This document shows positions 1 through 12,186 of a DNA stretch of 64,000 nucleotides, in pieces (the stretch's first letter is position 1; every line of letters starts with the position of its first letter). This stretch comes from Nissolia schottii. Its lineage: Eukaryota > Streptophyta > Magnoliopsida > Fabales > Fabaceae. The stretch is taken from positions 329,699 to 393,698 of the forward strand of contig QANU01055181.1 in NCBI GenBank assembly GCA_003254905.1, written 5' to 3'. Under the pieces are notes generated by a model, which saw only the letters and a program-made list of their open reading frames with translations, was not told the DNA's origin and did no database searches. A program made the translations under genes and the position numbers.

Positions 1-2696
1 ATGACGGACGGACAGATCTTCAAGGCTATGAAGACATGCTTAGTTGGTTATGCGATGGACGAACTTTTATTATGTGTATGGATGATTATAACATGTACAT
101 ATACTTTATTATAATATTATATGATTGGTTGTACTTATCTGTGAAGGACCAGGTACTTGCTTAGGTAAATAATTATGCTATGAATGACTATTGGTTGTAA
201 GCCTCAAGCTCTATCGTTTGTCTTATATACTTTGATTCACACATGGCTCATATTTCGTAATTATGCACTCAGTAGAAAAGTTTTAAATTGGTCAATATTT
301 TCCTTAATCAAGTATTTTCGAAAAAGTAATAAGGGACTATAAGTATTCCCACCAAGTGATTAACAACCTAGTGAGCATTGCATACTACTCGAGGGTATGC
401 AGTTAGCTAGGGTGTTACACACCTCACCCTCAAAAATGCCATTTAGCATTATAGCAACTTAAAGTTGTCAAATAATCATATAAATGTTCATAATAAAACC
501 TTAATTTATATTTGGTTATATAGTTTCTCCAATTTTTTTACTTCCAAAAATTGAATCCCCAAATTTAAACTAATTTTTTTTAAAGAACCTTAAATAATAA
601 TGTAATTTTGAGGACTCAATTTTTGAAATTAAAAATTTTAAAAATTATTTAACTAAACATAAATTAAAGTTTTACTATGAATATTCTTATGATTATTTGA
701 TAATTTTTAAGCTGATACAATGTTAAATTGTATTTTTTTTTTCATAGTGAGGGCATGGTATCCTTAAGGGCACGAAAGAATGCACCTTATCTAATATGGT
801 ATATATCAAAATCTATTATAAGATTAATGAATAAGTCACCAGCAGATAATCATTTATGCAAACTTTACACACTAGAGATATCAATCTTGGATGCGAGGGG
901 AGCGGAGAGTATCAAGCCTTTATAAGTCTAAAGCAATATTTTTTATCTAAGCTAATTTATGGAGTTATGTTAGATTAATTCAATTATCTAATAATTATCT
1001 CAACTTTATAATCAAAATGTATGTGGTCACAACTTAAGTTTTTTAGTTATTAATTGTGATGATTTATTTTTAGATCAACGTTTAGTTTATTTAAATGATA
1101 TAACAATTGTTTTTTTCTTAAATAAAATATCTGAGTTCAAAATTTTAAAAATGAAACAAAAATAGTGATGATGAGAGAACTTTATTGGTAAGCTTATATC
1201 TCTAGAATCAAATTTTATTGAGTCTAATAAATGCGTGGCAGCTTTTTTTAGGCTTTATACTTTAATATATATACTTTTTACTTAAAAAAATATTAAAAAG
1301 AGAAAAATGTTGCTAAAATAATTGATTGGCAGAATAATATAACATAATTATTGACTTTTACCTATATAATTTATAATAAGACTATTGGCATTTTTGTTAT
1401 AAATAAGTCATAATAAGATTATTGGCATTTTGGTATTGAGAAAAGTTTAGATGAGGTAGACATTGATATCTCATTAAAGTTAGGATATGTCTTCAAGTTT
1501 TTGCGCACCTACAAAAGTACTCACAAATCACTAACTAATAAAGTTCTTACACAAATCAATAAAATTGAATCCTCACCTTTTTAAGATAAGAGTTTGAATC
1601 TTAACCAATTATGTTAATTCTTCTCAACTAAGATTATTGACTTTTACCTAAATAAGTCTGTGGTATCACTTAATTTCATCTAATCAATTAGGCTATAAAT
1701 ATTGGCCGAATTGCTCTTATATATTAACCACTAAACCACTCATGTGACTGCAATTTCTACCCTTACATTTTCGTTCAATCATCCATGTATGAAACAATAT
1801 ACGATTTAGCTAATAAGTGTTTTAAGAGATTAAAAATAGAATAATTTAAATATTTTAATATTTTTAAAGCATTTAACACTTACAATTTTTATATTATTAA
1901 TAAAAACTTACTATTTATTAATACTTTAATAAGCGTCTTTTGAGCAATTGTTAGAAAGCCCACACCAATGTATCATATATTTTGGTCAACCCAAGAGGTT
2001 CAAGTTTCAACCACATCAGATATAGTTGGCGTTAAATATAATCGCCAAGGTATACTCGCACGATTCGAAGGTTCTCCAATTTCACATGTAATGAAGCCCA
2101 CTCCATTGCGCATATCTATGATGTAAGGCGTCCATCATTTTTACGTCAACAAAACTAGGTTTATCTTCTACCTGTAATAAGTCGTATTGATTGGTCATTA
2201 GCAGAAGCTGCGAAGGATGAGATTCTTATAGCTCAACGTGTCCTAAAAACAAAGGACATGCAGCATGTCTGTGTATCAAGGGGTACGGCTTGTCTTTGAC
2301 TAGCACACAAACCCGCCAACCTAAGTGCGTGTTTTATATTTTCTTAATAATTCTTCTTAAATATACGGTTAACTAATAAATAAAGTAAAATAAAATTTAG
2401 GTTAACTTTTAAAGATTTTAAGGCATAATTAATTCTATTTAGAGAAATTTTAACGAATATATGTCATTACTTACCTGCGAAGGAGAGAACATATGTATTA
2501 ATCATGTAACATTAATTGTAACCCTTTAAGAAAATGATGGCATTAATTTTGATGTATATTCTTTATTTTATTGTCATATTTGAATGTGACCTACTCTCGC
2601 TTTCTGTCTCGACCGTCCAAAGAAAATGCCGCTTCAAAAGCTTTGAATAAGTGGGTTGATGTCTTCGCTTGAGTTTCCGCTCTTTTCTTCGTTCTC
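1..2696. other. AT-rich non-coding sequence, no gene recognised
   Basis: No coding region here can be supported. Short open frames (such as 728-925) have no recognisable domain and no splice-linked partners. The first 420 bases end in a GGTGTTACA-like sequence, which resembles the end of some plant gypsy LTRs, but no partner or target duplication is visible. Bases 2050-2330 are a little less AT-rich than their surroundings and could be a very decayed gene or element; I could not identify it. Confidence 0.5.
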
Positions 2697-5400
2697 TTAT
2701 CTAGCTACCCCATGTTTTCTTTGTTTGTTTTCATGTCTTCTTCGAGATGACATGATCAAACATTCAAGCAAGATGTGAACTGCACTATAAAAGCAGAATC
2801 TGGAGGAAAACTTTGGCTTAGTGGGCAACATTTCTATATATAGCCTCACCATGGCCTTAATTATTATTGACTTCGTGTAATTTACTTGTATTTTGACATG
2901 AGGTTGTCTAGGCTTAGGCTTGACAATTTTAATTACTTGCTCTTGTGGTTTATGGATACTAGTGGATAATATCCGTGATATGGAGGCATCACTTCTTATT
3001 TTATAGAGATCAAAACTACTAAAATGATTTATATATTTACAAGAACTCAAAAGCACATTTAAACCATAAAAAGTTCTTATGAGAATCATGTATTGTATTT
3101 GAGCTTTATATGTTTCAAGTTGTCGACTTATTTTATTTCAGCTGTGTTTGATAAATTACTAAAAGTTATGACATTATTTGAGTTTCTTTTCATTTATTTA
3201 TTTAAGCTTAAGCATACTTAACTTAGTTATTAGTAACTAGTAATGACAATATGTATATGTATACCAGCATTGCCATTAACCAATATTGTCATTTATGTGG
3301 AACGTCTTGTAGCACACTATATGATAATGTTTATAATTAATAATATTGAAACAAACTTATTAACATTTTTCAAGTTAATTGTTACTAGTCACTAATTGGA
3401 CTAGTATATTTGTTTATACCTAATAACAATGAATTGCTGGTACAAAGATGATTAATTACCAATGCCTTTTCCTTTTGTTGCTAATGCAGAAGCAGAATTT
3501 TTGCTTCTACTTTTGAGGCTGTGGCCTGTGGGGTTCAGAGATGGCAAGTTGGCAACCACGAATAGTTTTGTTAAATTTAAATTATTGGTCTATCATCTAA
3601 TTAAGCTTGATCGGATTTTTGATAAGTCAGAAGTTTAATCTTTGTTTCAAATAGCTTTTTCGATTGAATATATATACCTATTTGTATATTAATTTCTCTT
3701 TTCCTCATTTGAATTTGTCTTTTATTTGGTGGGGAAGTCAGAAATGGGGCAATTTGTCGCGGGAAAGCTTGATTCTTCCCTTTTCAATTATTTTGAATGA
3801 CATTTTTTATAATTAATTTCAGACAAAAACATAGTGGACAAATATATATATAAATTATAAAGACGTTGACAACTCTGCACTCATAATTCATATGATTTGA
3901 TAAGTGTGCTTAATCTTTTCGGAGTTGAAGTTTTAAAATGTCTTCAATTAATTGACAGCATGCCATGTCCCACTATGCATTACCGCGAAATATTCAACGT
4001 ATGCTTTGAAGCTCTAACACAATTAATTTTCGTTGAAATATACAGTCTAAAATAAACGGCTAATTGGGATTTAGATTTAACATTTGTGTTATTAATAATT
4101 TAACGAACCCTAGTTAGGTTGAAAACAATTCTAATTCAAACACCTAACTTCAATTGTCAACGGCTGCCATTAATAAATTGTGCACCTAATGCACACTACA
4201 ACGTGCCATCTGCGGATAAGATGACAATTTCTACAAAAGTCAAATTATATATGTATATATGAACGAAAATGTGTTTTAAAGTGCGTTTGTAAGTTTTGTT
4301 TTAGAAAAAAAATTGAAAAAATAAAAAAAATTGGGGAAATTTTGTTATAATTTTGACAACACCATATAATGTAGAACCTAACAATCAAGAGTTGTATAGC
4401 TTATGGTATCCTATGTTTTCATTTTTTTTTTTAGATAGTAGGAGAACTCGTATTTATCTCATGACTTGAACTCAAGTCATTTCATCGGAAGTACTAGATT
4501 GTAAGTTGAATCATAATGTTTTCAAATGTTTAATATTGACAATTACCAAACATATATATTCACGTTTTTAAATATTCGTGTTTTAGGTTGACAATAGAAC
4601 ATAAATTGTTGCTCAAGGAAAAATTAACTGCCCAAACAACCTATTTAGTGGACGCACATGTGTGTATAGCTCATTCATGTCTATTTTAAGTCATGACAAT
4701 TGAAAGTGCTCGAAAATCATAATTCAAAGTTCAAATCCAATTTTCAACTCACCACACATGTCAAATTGAGTGATTGCCCAAGAAAAATACACTTAAACTT
4801 TCGGCGGTTTGAGCTATGAAATTGGTATTGTGTATTTTGGAACAACTCTTGTCGTCATCCAGTGATTAGAGAAACGCCACAATATTATAGAGTTCGATCA
4901 GTCCAATTATTACTTTAATGATGTGATTGGCTGATGAAATTGGTTTTGGTTAGATAAAGATTGAGTACAATTAGACTAGTAATCTCATATCCAAATTACA
5001 CCTGTACTAAGCTACTCTCTTTAGCAGCCATCCTTGTCATTTATATCAAAGCATTGAAACAAAATTAGCTTCAAGCTGCATAAGTCTAAAATTATTTTTT
5101 GGAAAACGACTTCGGTTGCTGTTAGGGAGGATACACCCATTTTGATCAATTTACCTACTGCTATATATATGAGCCAACTCTATGTTGTTCTATGAATTGG
5201 AAAAAAAAAAAATTGCTTGTCTTAAAGACAAAAACCATATAAAAAAATCTAACTAATTGATAATCATTAAACTCGGTCATTTTAATTTTGAAAAGAGCAC
5301 TCCTAATACATGTATCAAATGACTTGTACAACCATTCAAGAGGTAGTTGTAAATGTTACGAAGGAGAGCGAAATCTAATTCACTTGAAGAACCAATAATA
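2697..5400. other. AT-rich intergenic sequence
   Basis: A 130-codon minus-strand frame (2697-3089) is the longest open stretch. It has no recognisable domain, and I do not call it a gene. The rest consists of A/T runs and short repeats with nothing I can name. Confidence 0.5.
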
Positions 5401-8400
5401 AATTGGTTGCGCTGGATGAATAACAAAATCTAACAACAATACTTGACAACGTATGAATGAGGTAAAAAAATACACACAATTAGTGTATTGTATTTGTGTG
5501 GGATTCACCATAAGTAAAAAAATGTCTTTCTCCTTTTTCTTCGTCTCTATATGTCTGTCTTACTCTCACACTCACTTTCACCTTCACTTTCTCAATCCCT
5601 CACTCACGTAACCTTTGGCAGTTGCTCCTCCTGGGTACACCGGCTTTCCATTGTGGCAGGCCGTCGCCGTCAACAGCTTGTCCTCCATCACAGTGTCGAA
5701 TAGGTAGGCGTGCTTCTTGTTGTTGTTGTTCTTCTTCTTCTTCTTCCTTCTGTTCTTCTTCTTCTTGTTGTTCTTATTATTGTTGTTATGTAGTTTATTC
5801 GTTTCTCTGTTGTTGTATGTCAAAGGTTGTTGATCTCTATTTTTTACATTGGTTTGTCACTCTTTGAAAGTTGGTTTGTCTATTTTGCAATGCTTGTTTC
5901 GTTCTGAATATTTACTGGTGTGTATGTTTGAAGTTGATGTTAGTTTGTTATTAGTTTAGTTTTTGGTTTATGTGTTCACAGTTATTGGTTTATTTGTTCT
6001 AATATATTAGTGTTATTTTTTAGATGTTGGTTTGCATGTTCTGATAGGTTAGTGTATGTGATGTAAGTTGGTGGTTTGTTTTGTATATTTTCATTGTTTT
6101 AGCATGTTGGTTTATTTGTGTTACCGTGTTGCTTTATCTGTGTAAGTGTGTTGGTTTATCTGTCTACAGAGGTTGGGTTGGTCTCATTGTTTATGGATGT
6201 TGTGGTGTTGGTGTCTTGTTTTTTCAGATGTTAGTTGCGTGTTCTGATAGGTTGTTGTATGTGAGCTAAGAAGGTAATTTGTTTTTGTTTATTTGTCATT
6301 ATTTTATCATGTTGGTTTATTTTTGTTACTGTGTTGGTTTCTTTGTGTAAGTGTGTTGGTTTAGATGTCTATAGAGGTTGGATTATATATTATTTTGTTG
6401 GTCTCATTGTTTGTGGATGTTGCGGGGCACTCGTGTGCTTATGTACTAACTAGAGAACTTCTCATGAATATATGTTATTGTATTATATTATGTAGCATGT
6501 TTGCTTAGAAGAAACCAACACGTTCATAAGAAGAAATCAACAGGTTACTGCAATAGAAACAAATGATGCAGCGGAAACAAGTGAACATGGATTATGTGAA
6601 TTGTATGCACTATGTGCATTGAATTATTCTAAGTTCAGATACACTTATCATGGATTTTGTGAATAATGTGGTTTTGGATTTTGTAAAACGACATTTGGCT
6701 TAAGTATGTGTATTGATCAAATATGTGATGCACTTTGTATATGATTAGAATTTGTATAGCCCTTGATGCACTTGTATTGGAAAAATGGATCAAAATAAAG
6801 AGAATTCATCACATTACATTACTTTGGAAAAATACTTCACATACATGAGCTTTAAGGAAAAAAATACATTGCCAGTCTTTAAATTTAAGGAAATAAAATA
6901 CAATTAAGCATGTTACATACAAGCTCTAAACTCAAGCTACTTGTGACCTACACCTATACAAATTTACATTTTCTCAACGACATGACCACATGCAATACAA
7001 CACATTGCAAAATTGATTAACCCCAACCAAATAAGCATATTTACCCTAGTTTTTTCCTCAAAAGTTGCATTCTTCTCAAGTTACATGATTTTTCTACTCA
7101 TTTCTTCATCCATTGGATTACGATGTGCAGAATTCATTGCATATTGATCATGTGTAGGTTCCATATAGCTCTTAGTTTATGACTCATCAACCCATTGAAA
7201 TAAATCATATGTTTTACTCTTGTCAATTTCTTGAATGAATCCTAAAATAACATATTTAGCATAAGTTGGTTGAACGTGATCTTCAATTAACCACACGCTT
7301 AAACTCTCAATAACAAAACTTACTCTCCAATTTGGGCATCTCCAAAAGTTTCTTCTGGCATTTGACTTTGTTGACCCAGATGTCAACAAACATCTTGTCA
7401 CCAACATTTGCACAAATTATGTCGTGTTGAACTAGAAGCAGAACCATGACTTGTCATATTATGAGACTTGCAAATACAAACATGAAAATAATAAAGAAAC
7501 GAGCATCAAAGAAACAAGCATCATCAGACAAAGAAACTAGCATTATAAAACAAAGAAACTAGAAATCAACATTATAAAACAAATAAACTAGCATTATAAA
7601 ACAAAGAAACTAGTAGCCAACATTATGAAACAAATAAATCGGCATTGTGAAGCAAAGAAACCAGAAACCAACATTATAAAACACAGAAATCAACATTATA
7701 AAACAAAGAAGCCAACATTATAACACAAAGAAACCATAAACCAACATTATAAATTATAAAACAAAGAAATCATAAACTAGCATTATAAAACAAAGAAACC
7801 ATAAACCAATATTATAAAACAAAGAGATCAACAACAAAGAAATCAGAAACCAACATTATAAAACAAAGATACCAACATGCTAATAGTGACAAGCCAACAG
7901 TGTTGCCCCGAAAAACCAACGTGCATCACAAAATAGAGAAACTAACATTCTAATAGTAAAAAAACAACATTACACACAAAATAGAGAAATGATCAAAAAG
8001 AAGAAAAAATAGAATAAGAACAGGAAGAAGGAAGAACAAGAAGAACATGAAGAAGGAAAACACATACCTAAACCTGAAGGAGCTAATGAACACAAAGATG
8101 AACGAGGAGCAAGGAGATGCTGACGAACTCGAAGGAGCAAGGAAGTGACAAAAAACGCACGTTGACAAACTCAAATGAGCAAGGAGACAACGAATGCGCA
8201 CTAGCAAACTCCAAGGAGCTTTGAGGCGACGAAACATGAAAGCAAAAAATTATTTTTTCGATCCGTGAGAGAGAAAGAGTTTTTGATCTATGAGCGAGAG
8301 AAAGAGAAAACGAGAGTGAGAGAAAGAGAAGAGGGACATAGAGAGCGAGAGAAAGCAAGAATTTTTTTATTGTTTGTGTGCCCCACCGAAATGTATAAAT

Positions 8401-8490
8401 GTATTTATGTGTATTTTCTACCTCTTTTATACGTTGCCAAGTATTTGTTGTTAACTTTTGTTGTTCAGCTATCATTTCTGATAACAAATT
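5401..8490. mobile_element. Fold-back DNA transposon with roughly 1-kb imperfect inverted arms
   Basis: The outer ends are inverted copies. Reading inward from 5401 and, on the opposite strand, from 8490 gives the same order of blocks: AATTKGTT, AACAAMA.., ACTTGRCAACGTAT, GAGGTAVAAAATACAC, a GTGGG/CACAC block, then TCTTTCTC-rich sequence. Further in, the left arm (about 5840-6440) is a run of GTTGGTTT-type units. The right arm (about 7480-7960) is its complement, with about twenty AACCAACATTATAAAACA-like units. Each arm is about 1.05 kb around a central segment of about 1 kb at 6450-7440, which holds a broken GRF-zinc-finger gene. Long arms suit a Mutator-like or fold-back element with no transposase of its own. 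I found no clean target duplication, so the exact ends and superfamily are uncertain. Confidence 0.6.
6964..7457 (-). pseudogene. Broken GRF-type zinc-finger gene inside the fold-back transposon
   Basis: On the minus strand an ATG at 7457 opens a Ser-rich leader (MTSHGSASSSTRHN) followed by LCKC. After a one-base frame change the sequence continues LLTSGSTKSN, RRNFWRCPNW, then a GTAAGT splice donor. About 100 bases on, after an AAG acceptor-like site, comes TYDLFQWVDE. The order CxC, TSxT, RRxFWRCPNW, FFxWxDE is the GRF zinc-finger pattern. Downstream are a short helical stretch and a hydrophobic segment (MLIWLGLINFAMCCIACGHV), the usual tail of small plant GRF proteins. Stops follow the DES and RKIM stretches, so the copy cannot make the whole protein. 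GRF fingers bind single-stranded nucleic acid in other proteins; no role is inferred here. Its position between inverted arms suggests that the element carried it. Confidence 0.6.
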
Positions 8491-8990
8491 GGGGTTTTTT
8501 TTTTGTATTTTTGAAATTACATACAATAAGGTAGAACCTAAGATCTCACGTATATTATTCAAACCTCTCACCACTATACCAATCCTAGTGGCTTAAATTG
8601 GGAGTTATTTGAATTCCTACAACATAAATTCATAGAAACAAAAAGAATCTTTTACTCACAAAAAAGAAAATTACTTATCTATTATGTGATTTATAACTAT
8701 TTAAATATAAATCATTAAAATTAAAAAATATTTGAAGCAACAATAATAAATTGAGTGTTATTTGAATCCCTAAAACATAAGTTTAATGTAACTAGAAGAA
8801 TCTTCTTTTATTAAAAAAAAAAAGATTACATATCTACTATATGATTTATAACAATATAAATATAAATTGTTAAAATAATAAAAAAAATACTTGAGGCAAA
8901 ATAATAAATTGGGAGTTATTTGAATTCTTAAATTTTTTTTAAAGGTTCCTAAAACATAAATTTAATGTGGCTGAAAGAATCTTTTAAGGA

Positions 8991-9661
8991 TTTAATTGGA
9001 ATGCACTGACATTGTAAATGAGTTTTACACTGTTATCCAATCATATACTAATAAATTAGCAAATATTGTTGACTATCATACCCATTCCTTGAAAAGTCAT
9101 CCAAACAAAATAAGTTGATTGGTCGACCGTGTTAACATGGTTATCAAACTCTCGAGTTAACTTGCTTAACAATTCAAACTTGAGTAAACTCGTATAAACT
9201 CAGATAAACTCGCATAAACTCGAGATAAACTCACGAGTTCACTATTTTAGTCAAAATTTAGCCTCTCAAACCCTAAAACACAATATTTTCTAAATGTCAA
9301 TCTTAATTAGAATTTCTAAATAGAATATCTTGACATCTTGATTTATGTTAGGATGATTTATAATATTATGAAGTTTGAATATGTTGGTTTTTATAATTTT
9401 TAATTTATTTAATGTACTTTACGACTTATGTTTTCCTAATTATGACTTGGAAACGAAAATGTGACTTATATTTTGCTTTACTATAATGTTAATATATTAT
9501 ATTAACATATTATAAATATTTTTTATTAATATTTTTATAATAAGTAAACTTTTACGAGTTTACGATTCGAGTTTACCTATACTCCACAAGTTTAGATAAA
9601 CTCGTGAGCTTAATAACCTTGTTTGTAAAACATTTTACACTGATAGTGTATCAAAATTAAA
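8991..9661. mobile_element. MITE with about 40-bp terminal inverted repeats
   Basis: The left end reads TTTAATTGGAATGCACTGAC; the complement of the right end reads TTTAATTTTGATACACTATC. Both continue into a TGTAAAAT-GTTTTACA block, so about 40 bp of inverted repeat is visible. The element sits inside a satellite monomer and is itself interrupted by a second MITE at 9136-9621. No coding capacity. The superfamily is not clear. Confidence 0.5.
9136..9621. mobile_element. hAT-like MITE, CATGGTTATCAAA end type
   Basis: The left end is CATGGTTATCAAACTC; the complement of the right end is CAAGGTTATTAAGCTC. Both ends continue into repeated AAACTCG/ACTCGT motifs. It belongs to the same end family as the larger element at 9894-10765 but has only AT-rich filler inside. 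The flanking eight bases (CGTGTTAA and TTTGTAAA) are only partly alike, so the target duplication has decayed. It is nested in the MITE at 8991-9661. Confidence 0.55.
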
Positions 9662-9893
9662 CTCATCATTTTTTACCCAAAAAAAGATGACTTATCTGTT
9701 ATATGATTTATAACTAAATAAATATAAATCATTAAAATTAAAAAATACGTGATGCAACAACAATAATTTGAGTGTTATTTGAATTTCAAAAGCATAAATT
9801 TAATGTAACGAAAAGAATCTTTTTACTCACCAAAAAAGATTACTCATCAATTATATTTGTTGGTAAATACTTATCTATTATATGGTTTATAAC

Positions 9894-10765
9894 CATGATT
9901 ATCAAACTCGCGAGTTTAAGTAAATTCGTGGAGCCTCCGTAAACTCGGATCGTAAACTCGTATGAGTTTACTTATTATTAAAAAAATATTAAAAAAATTA
10001 TTATGCTACAAAAATATATTTTATAAAATTTGAAATTCATAAATACTTTTAACTCCATAACAAAGCACTAATGAAGATGAAATATATGAGTTCTAAGTTT
10101 AATTCATAGTAATACATAATACATATGTTTGAACAAGAACATATTCTCCTCCACATAAACTTAATGACAAGTAAAATCTATCAACACAAGAGAGAGACGG
10201 TGTATTGAGCAACCAACAAAGCAAATGTATATAAAGAACAATGTCACTCATTTTTTACAGAAGTAGTCTGCTTCGAGCAGACAACAAAGAATTCGGCGAT
10301 GAGTTCGAGGGACATGGTCTTTGTTTTTGGAACCTTCAAGAACATAAATATCCAGGAGATGACACACACAACAACATAAATACCGAAGATACCAACAAGT
10401 CCCATAGTACTGAGCATCACAAGAAGCGAGTATGTGATGAAGATGCCTCCAATCCAAAACACTAAAGTACAGATAGCGATGCAGAGGTCATGCACTCTAG
10501 TGAAAAAGATCTCTGAGAAAATGATAAAATACATACGATGGATTAGGAACGAAGTACGATGGCACAACGGAGCACGATTGCATGCGCAGCTGTAAAAAAA
10601 AAAAAATACCTGCCTGTGGTAAACTCGCCCGATTTTACCCGATTTTATACGAGTTTGCCCGATTTTACCCAGAAACGAGTTTACATGCGAGTTAGCTCGA
10701 TTTTGCTACCTAAACTCGTAAACTCCTACGAGTTTATGAGTTAACTCGCGATTTTGATAACTATG
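9894..10765. mobile_element. Non-autonomous hAT-like element carrying a hexose-transporter gene fragment
   Basis: The ends are CATGATTATCAAA (left) and, on the complement of the right end, CATAGTTATCAAAA. They are flanked by a perfect 8-bp direct repeat, TTTATAAC, at 9886-9893 and 10766-10773, as hAT transposases make. Both arms hold repeated AAACTCG motifs, the right arm many of them. The middle, about 10045-10600, is not transposon sequence. It contains, on the minus strand, an intron end, the last coding exon and the probable 3' untranslated region of a sugar-transporter gene, so this is a gene-capture (Pack-type) element. It has no transposase. Confidence 0.7.
10244..10512 (-). pseudogene. 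Captured last exon of an SGB1-like hexose transporter
   Basis: On the minus strand a TTCTCAG acceptor just above 10512 is followed by EIFFTRVHDLCIAIC, then FWIGGIFITYSL, a hydrophobic span (GLVGIFGIYVVVCVISWIF), and FLKVPKTKTMSLELIAEFF, ending in a stop at 10244-10246. The order PEIFPTRVRG, two membrane spans, then VPETKGMPLE is the C-terminal end of major-facilitator sugar transporters, closest in my memory to the Golgi/plastid hexose transporter SGB1 (probable plastidic glucose transporter 3). Here the conserved PETKG is PKTKT. Only this exon is present; the rest of the gene is absent, and the fragment lies within a hAT-like element. It is therefore a transposed fragment, not a working gene. 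The parent-gene assignment is from memory. Confidence 0.65.
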
Positions 10766-10784
10766 TTTATAACTATATAAATCA

Positions 10785-11347
10785 CAACTAAAAAATCGCT
10801 CTCTACCAATGGATTTTATTGGCAGATTTCAAGTACGAAATTTGTCAGTTTCATCCTTTTTCAACAATGTTAATGTTGGAGCTCAAGATTATTGATGGAT
10901 AATGTATCTGTCACAATATCTACTAAAAAATTGTAGCGTCATGTGGCGCCTACATATTACCATTAGATTTATTTGCCAATAATTAATAAATAGTTAAAAA
11001 ACATGAATTTATGTACCAGCGCGATATATCTGCCGATAAATTATAAATTTAGAGTTTAGAAGTTCAGGTTTATTAAACTTCTAAGAATTGTATGTGCTTT
11101 GGATTAATGTATTTTGGTTATATTAATTAATAATAATATTTATTTTTAATTTATGTATTAATTAATTATTTTAATATAGTTTTTAGCATTTTAACTTTTA
11201 ATTTAATATATATACATTGAATTTCTGGCAGAAATATTCGTCGATAACTTTCTAGCTGACGAATTAACTGGCAGATATATTATCCGTCGATAAGAAGTTA
11301 TCGACAAGCTCATTACCATCGGATTGTATCCAATGAAAAATTAGTTG
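10785..11347. mobile_element. CACTA-like non-autonomous element (tentative)
   Basis: This block interrupts a satellite monomer. Its ends are CAACTAAAAAATC (left) and, on the complement of the right end, CAACTAATTTTTC. It contains short inverted subterminal motifs of the CGTCGATAA / CTGACGAATT / TGCCGATAA type in both orientations, as in En/Spm elements. No 3-bp target duplication could be confirmed, and no transposase is present. Confidence 0.4.
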
Positions 11348-12186
11348 GAACCATTAAAATCTGTAAATTAAAAAATACATGAAGCAAAAATAATTAATTG
11401 GGAGTTATTTAAATTTCTTAAGTCAATGTAACTAAAACAATAAATTTGTTTACCCAGAAAGATATTATTCATCTATTATAGGTTTATAGTTATATAAATG
11501 TAAATCATTAAAATTAAAAAAATACTTAACGTAACAATAATAAATTGAGTATTATTTAAATTTCTAAAACATAAATTTGATGTAATTGAAAGATTTTTTT
11601 TCTTGAAAAAAAATTTACTTACCTATTATATTTTTATGAATACTTATCGAATATATAGTTTATAACTATATTAATATAAATCATTAAAATTAAAAAAAAT
11701 TAAAGTAAAAATAATAAATTGAAAATTATTTAAATTCCTAAAATATAAATTTAACATTATTATTTAGAAAAAATATTATTTATCTATTATATATAAATTA
11801 TTAAAATTAAAAAAAAAATACATACCACAACAATAAGAAATTGGGTGTTATTTAAATTTTTAAGACATAAATTCAATGTAATTAAAAAAAATTACCCACA
11901 AAAAGAAGATTATATACCTATTATATATTTTTTTCAAATACTTGTCTATTATATCATTTATAATTATAAAAATATAAATCATTAAAATTAAAAATATATT
12001 TGAAGCAACAATAATAAATTTGGTGTTATTTGAATTTCTAAAACATAAATCCAATGTAATTGGAGGAATATTTTACCACAAAAAAAATTACTTGTCTATT
12101 TTATCATTTATAATTATATAATATAAATCATCAAAAAAATAAAAAAAACAATAATAAATTTGGAGTTGTTTGAATTCCTAAAATAT

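Larger units (their letters stand above)
8593..12186. repeat. Satellite array, unit about 155 bp, about ten monomers, broken by insertions
   Basis: Each monomer contains AATAAATTGGGAGTTATTTG, then CCTAAAACATAAATTTAATG, GAATCTTTT, TTACTTATCTATTATATG, ATTTATAACTATATAAAT and CATTAAAATTAAAAAATAC. The phrase AAATTG..GTTATTTRAATT recurs near 8593, 8748, 8907, 9761, 11396, 11549, 11716, 11838, 12016 and 12155, giving spacings of about 122-178 bp where nothing is inserted. A further diverged monomer lies at 23028-23140 beyond the transposon nest. The monomers differ considerably from each other, so the array is old. Four insertions lie within this stretch: a MITE at 8991-9661 with another inside it, a hAT-like element at 9894-10765, and a CACTA-like element near 10785-11347. 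Confidence 0.7.

Noticed and set aside
2697-3089. 130-codon minus-strand frame
   Set aside because: No domain, no splice partners and no coding-like composition; the region is AT-rich. Left unassigned.
5584-5867. Overlapping frames on both strands (Asn/Lys-rich and Ser/Cys-rich)
   Set aside because: They are translations of GTT/CTT trinucleotide runs in the fold-back element's arm. A short less repetitive part (about 5610-5700) looked gene-like, but I could not name it.
8265-8574. Arg/Glu-rich and Ser/Leu-rich frames
   Set aside because: Products of GAGA/CTCT-rich sequence in the right arm of the fold-back element.
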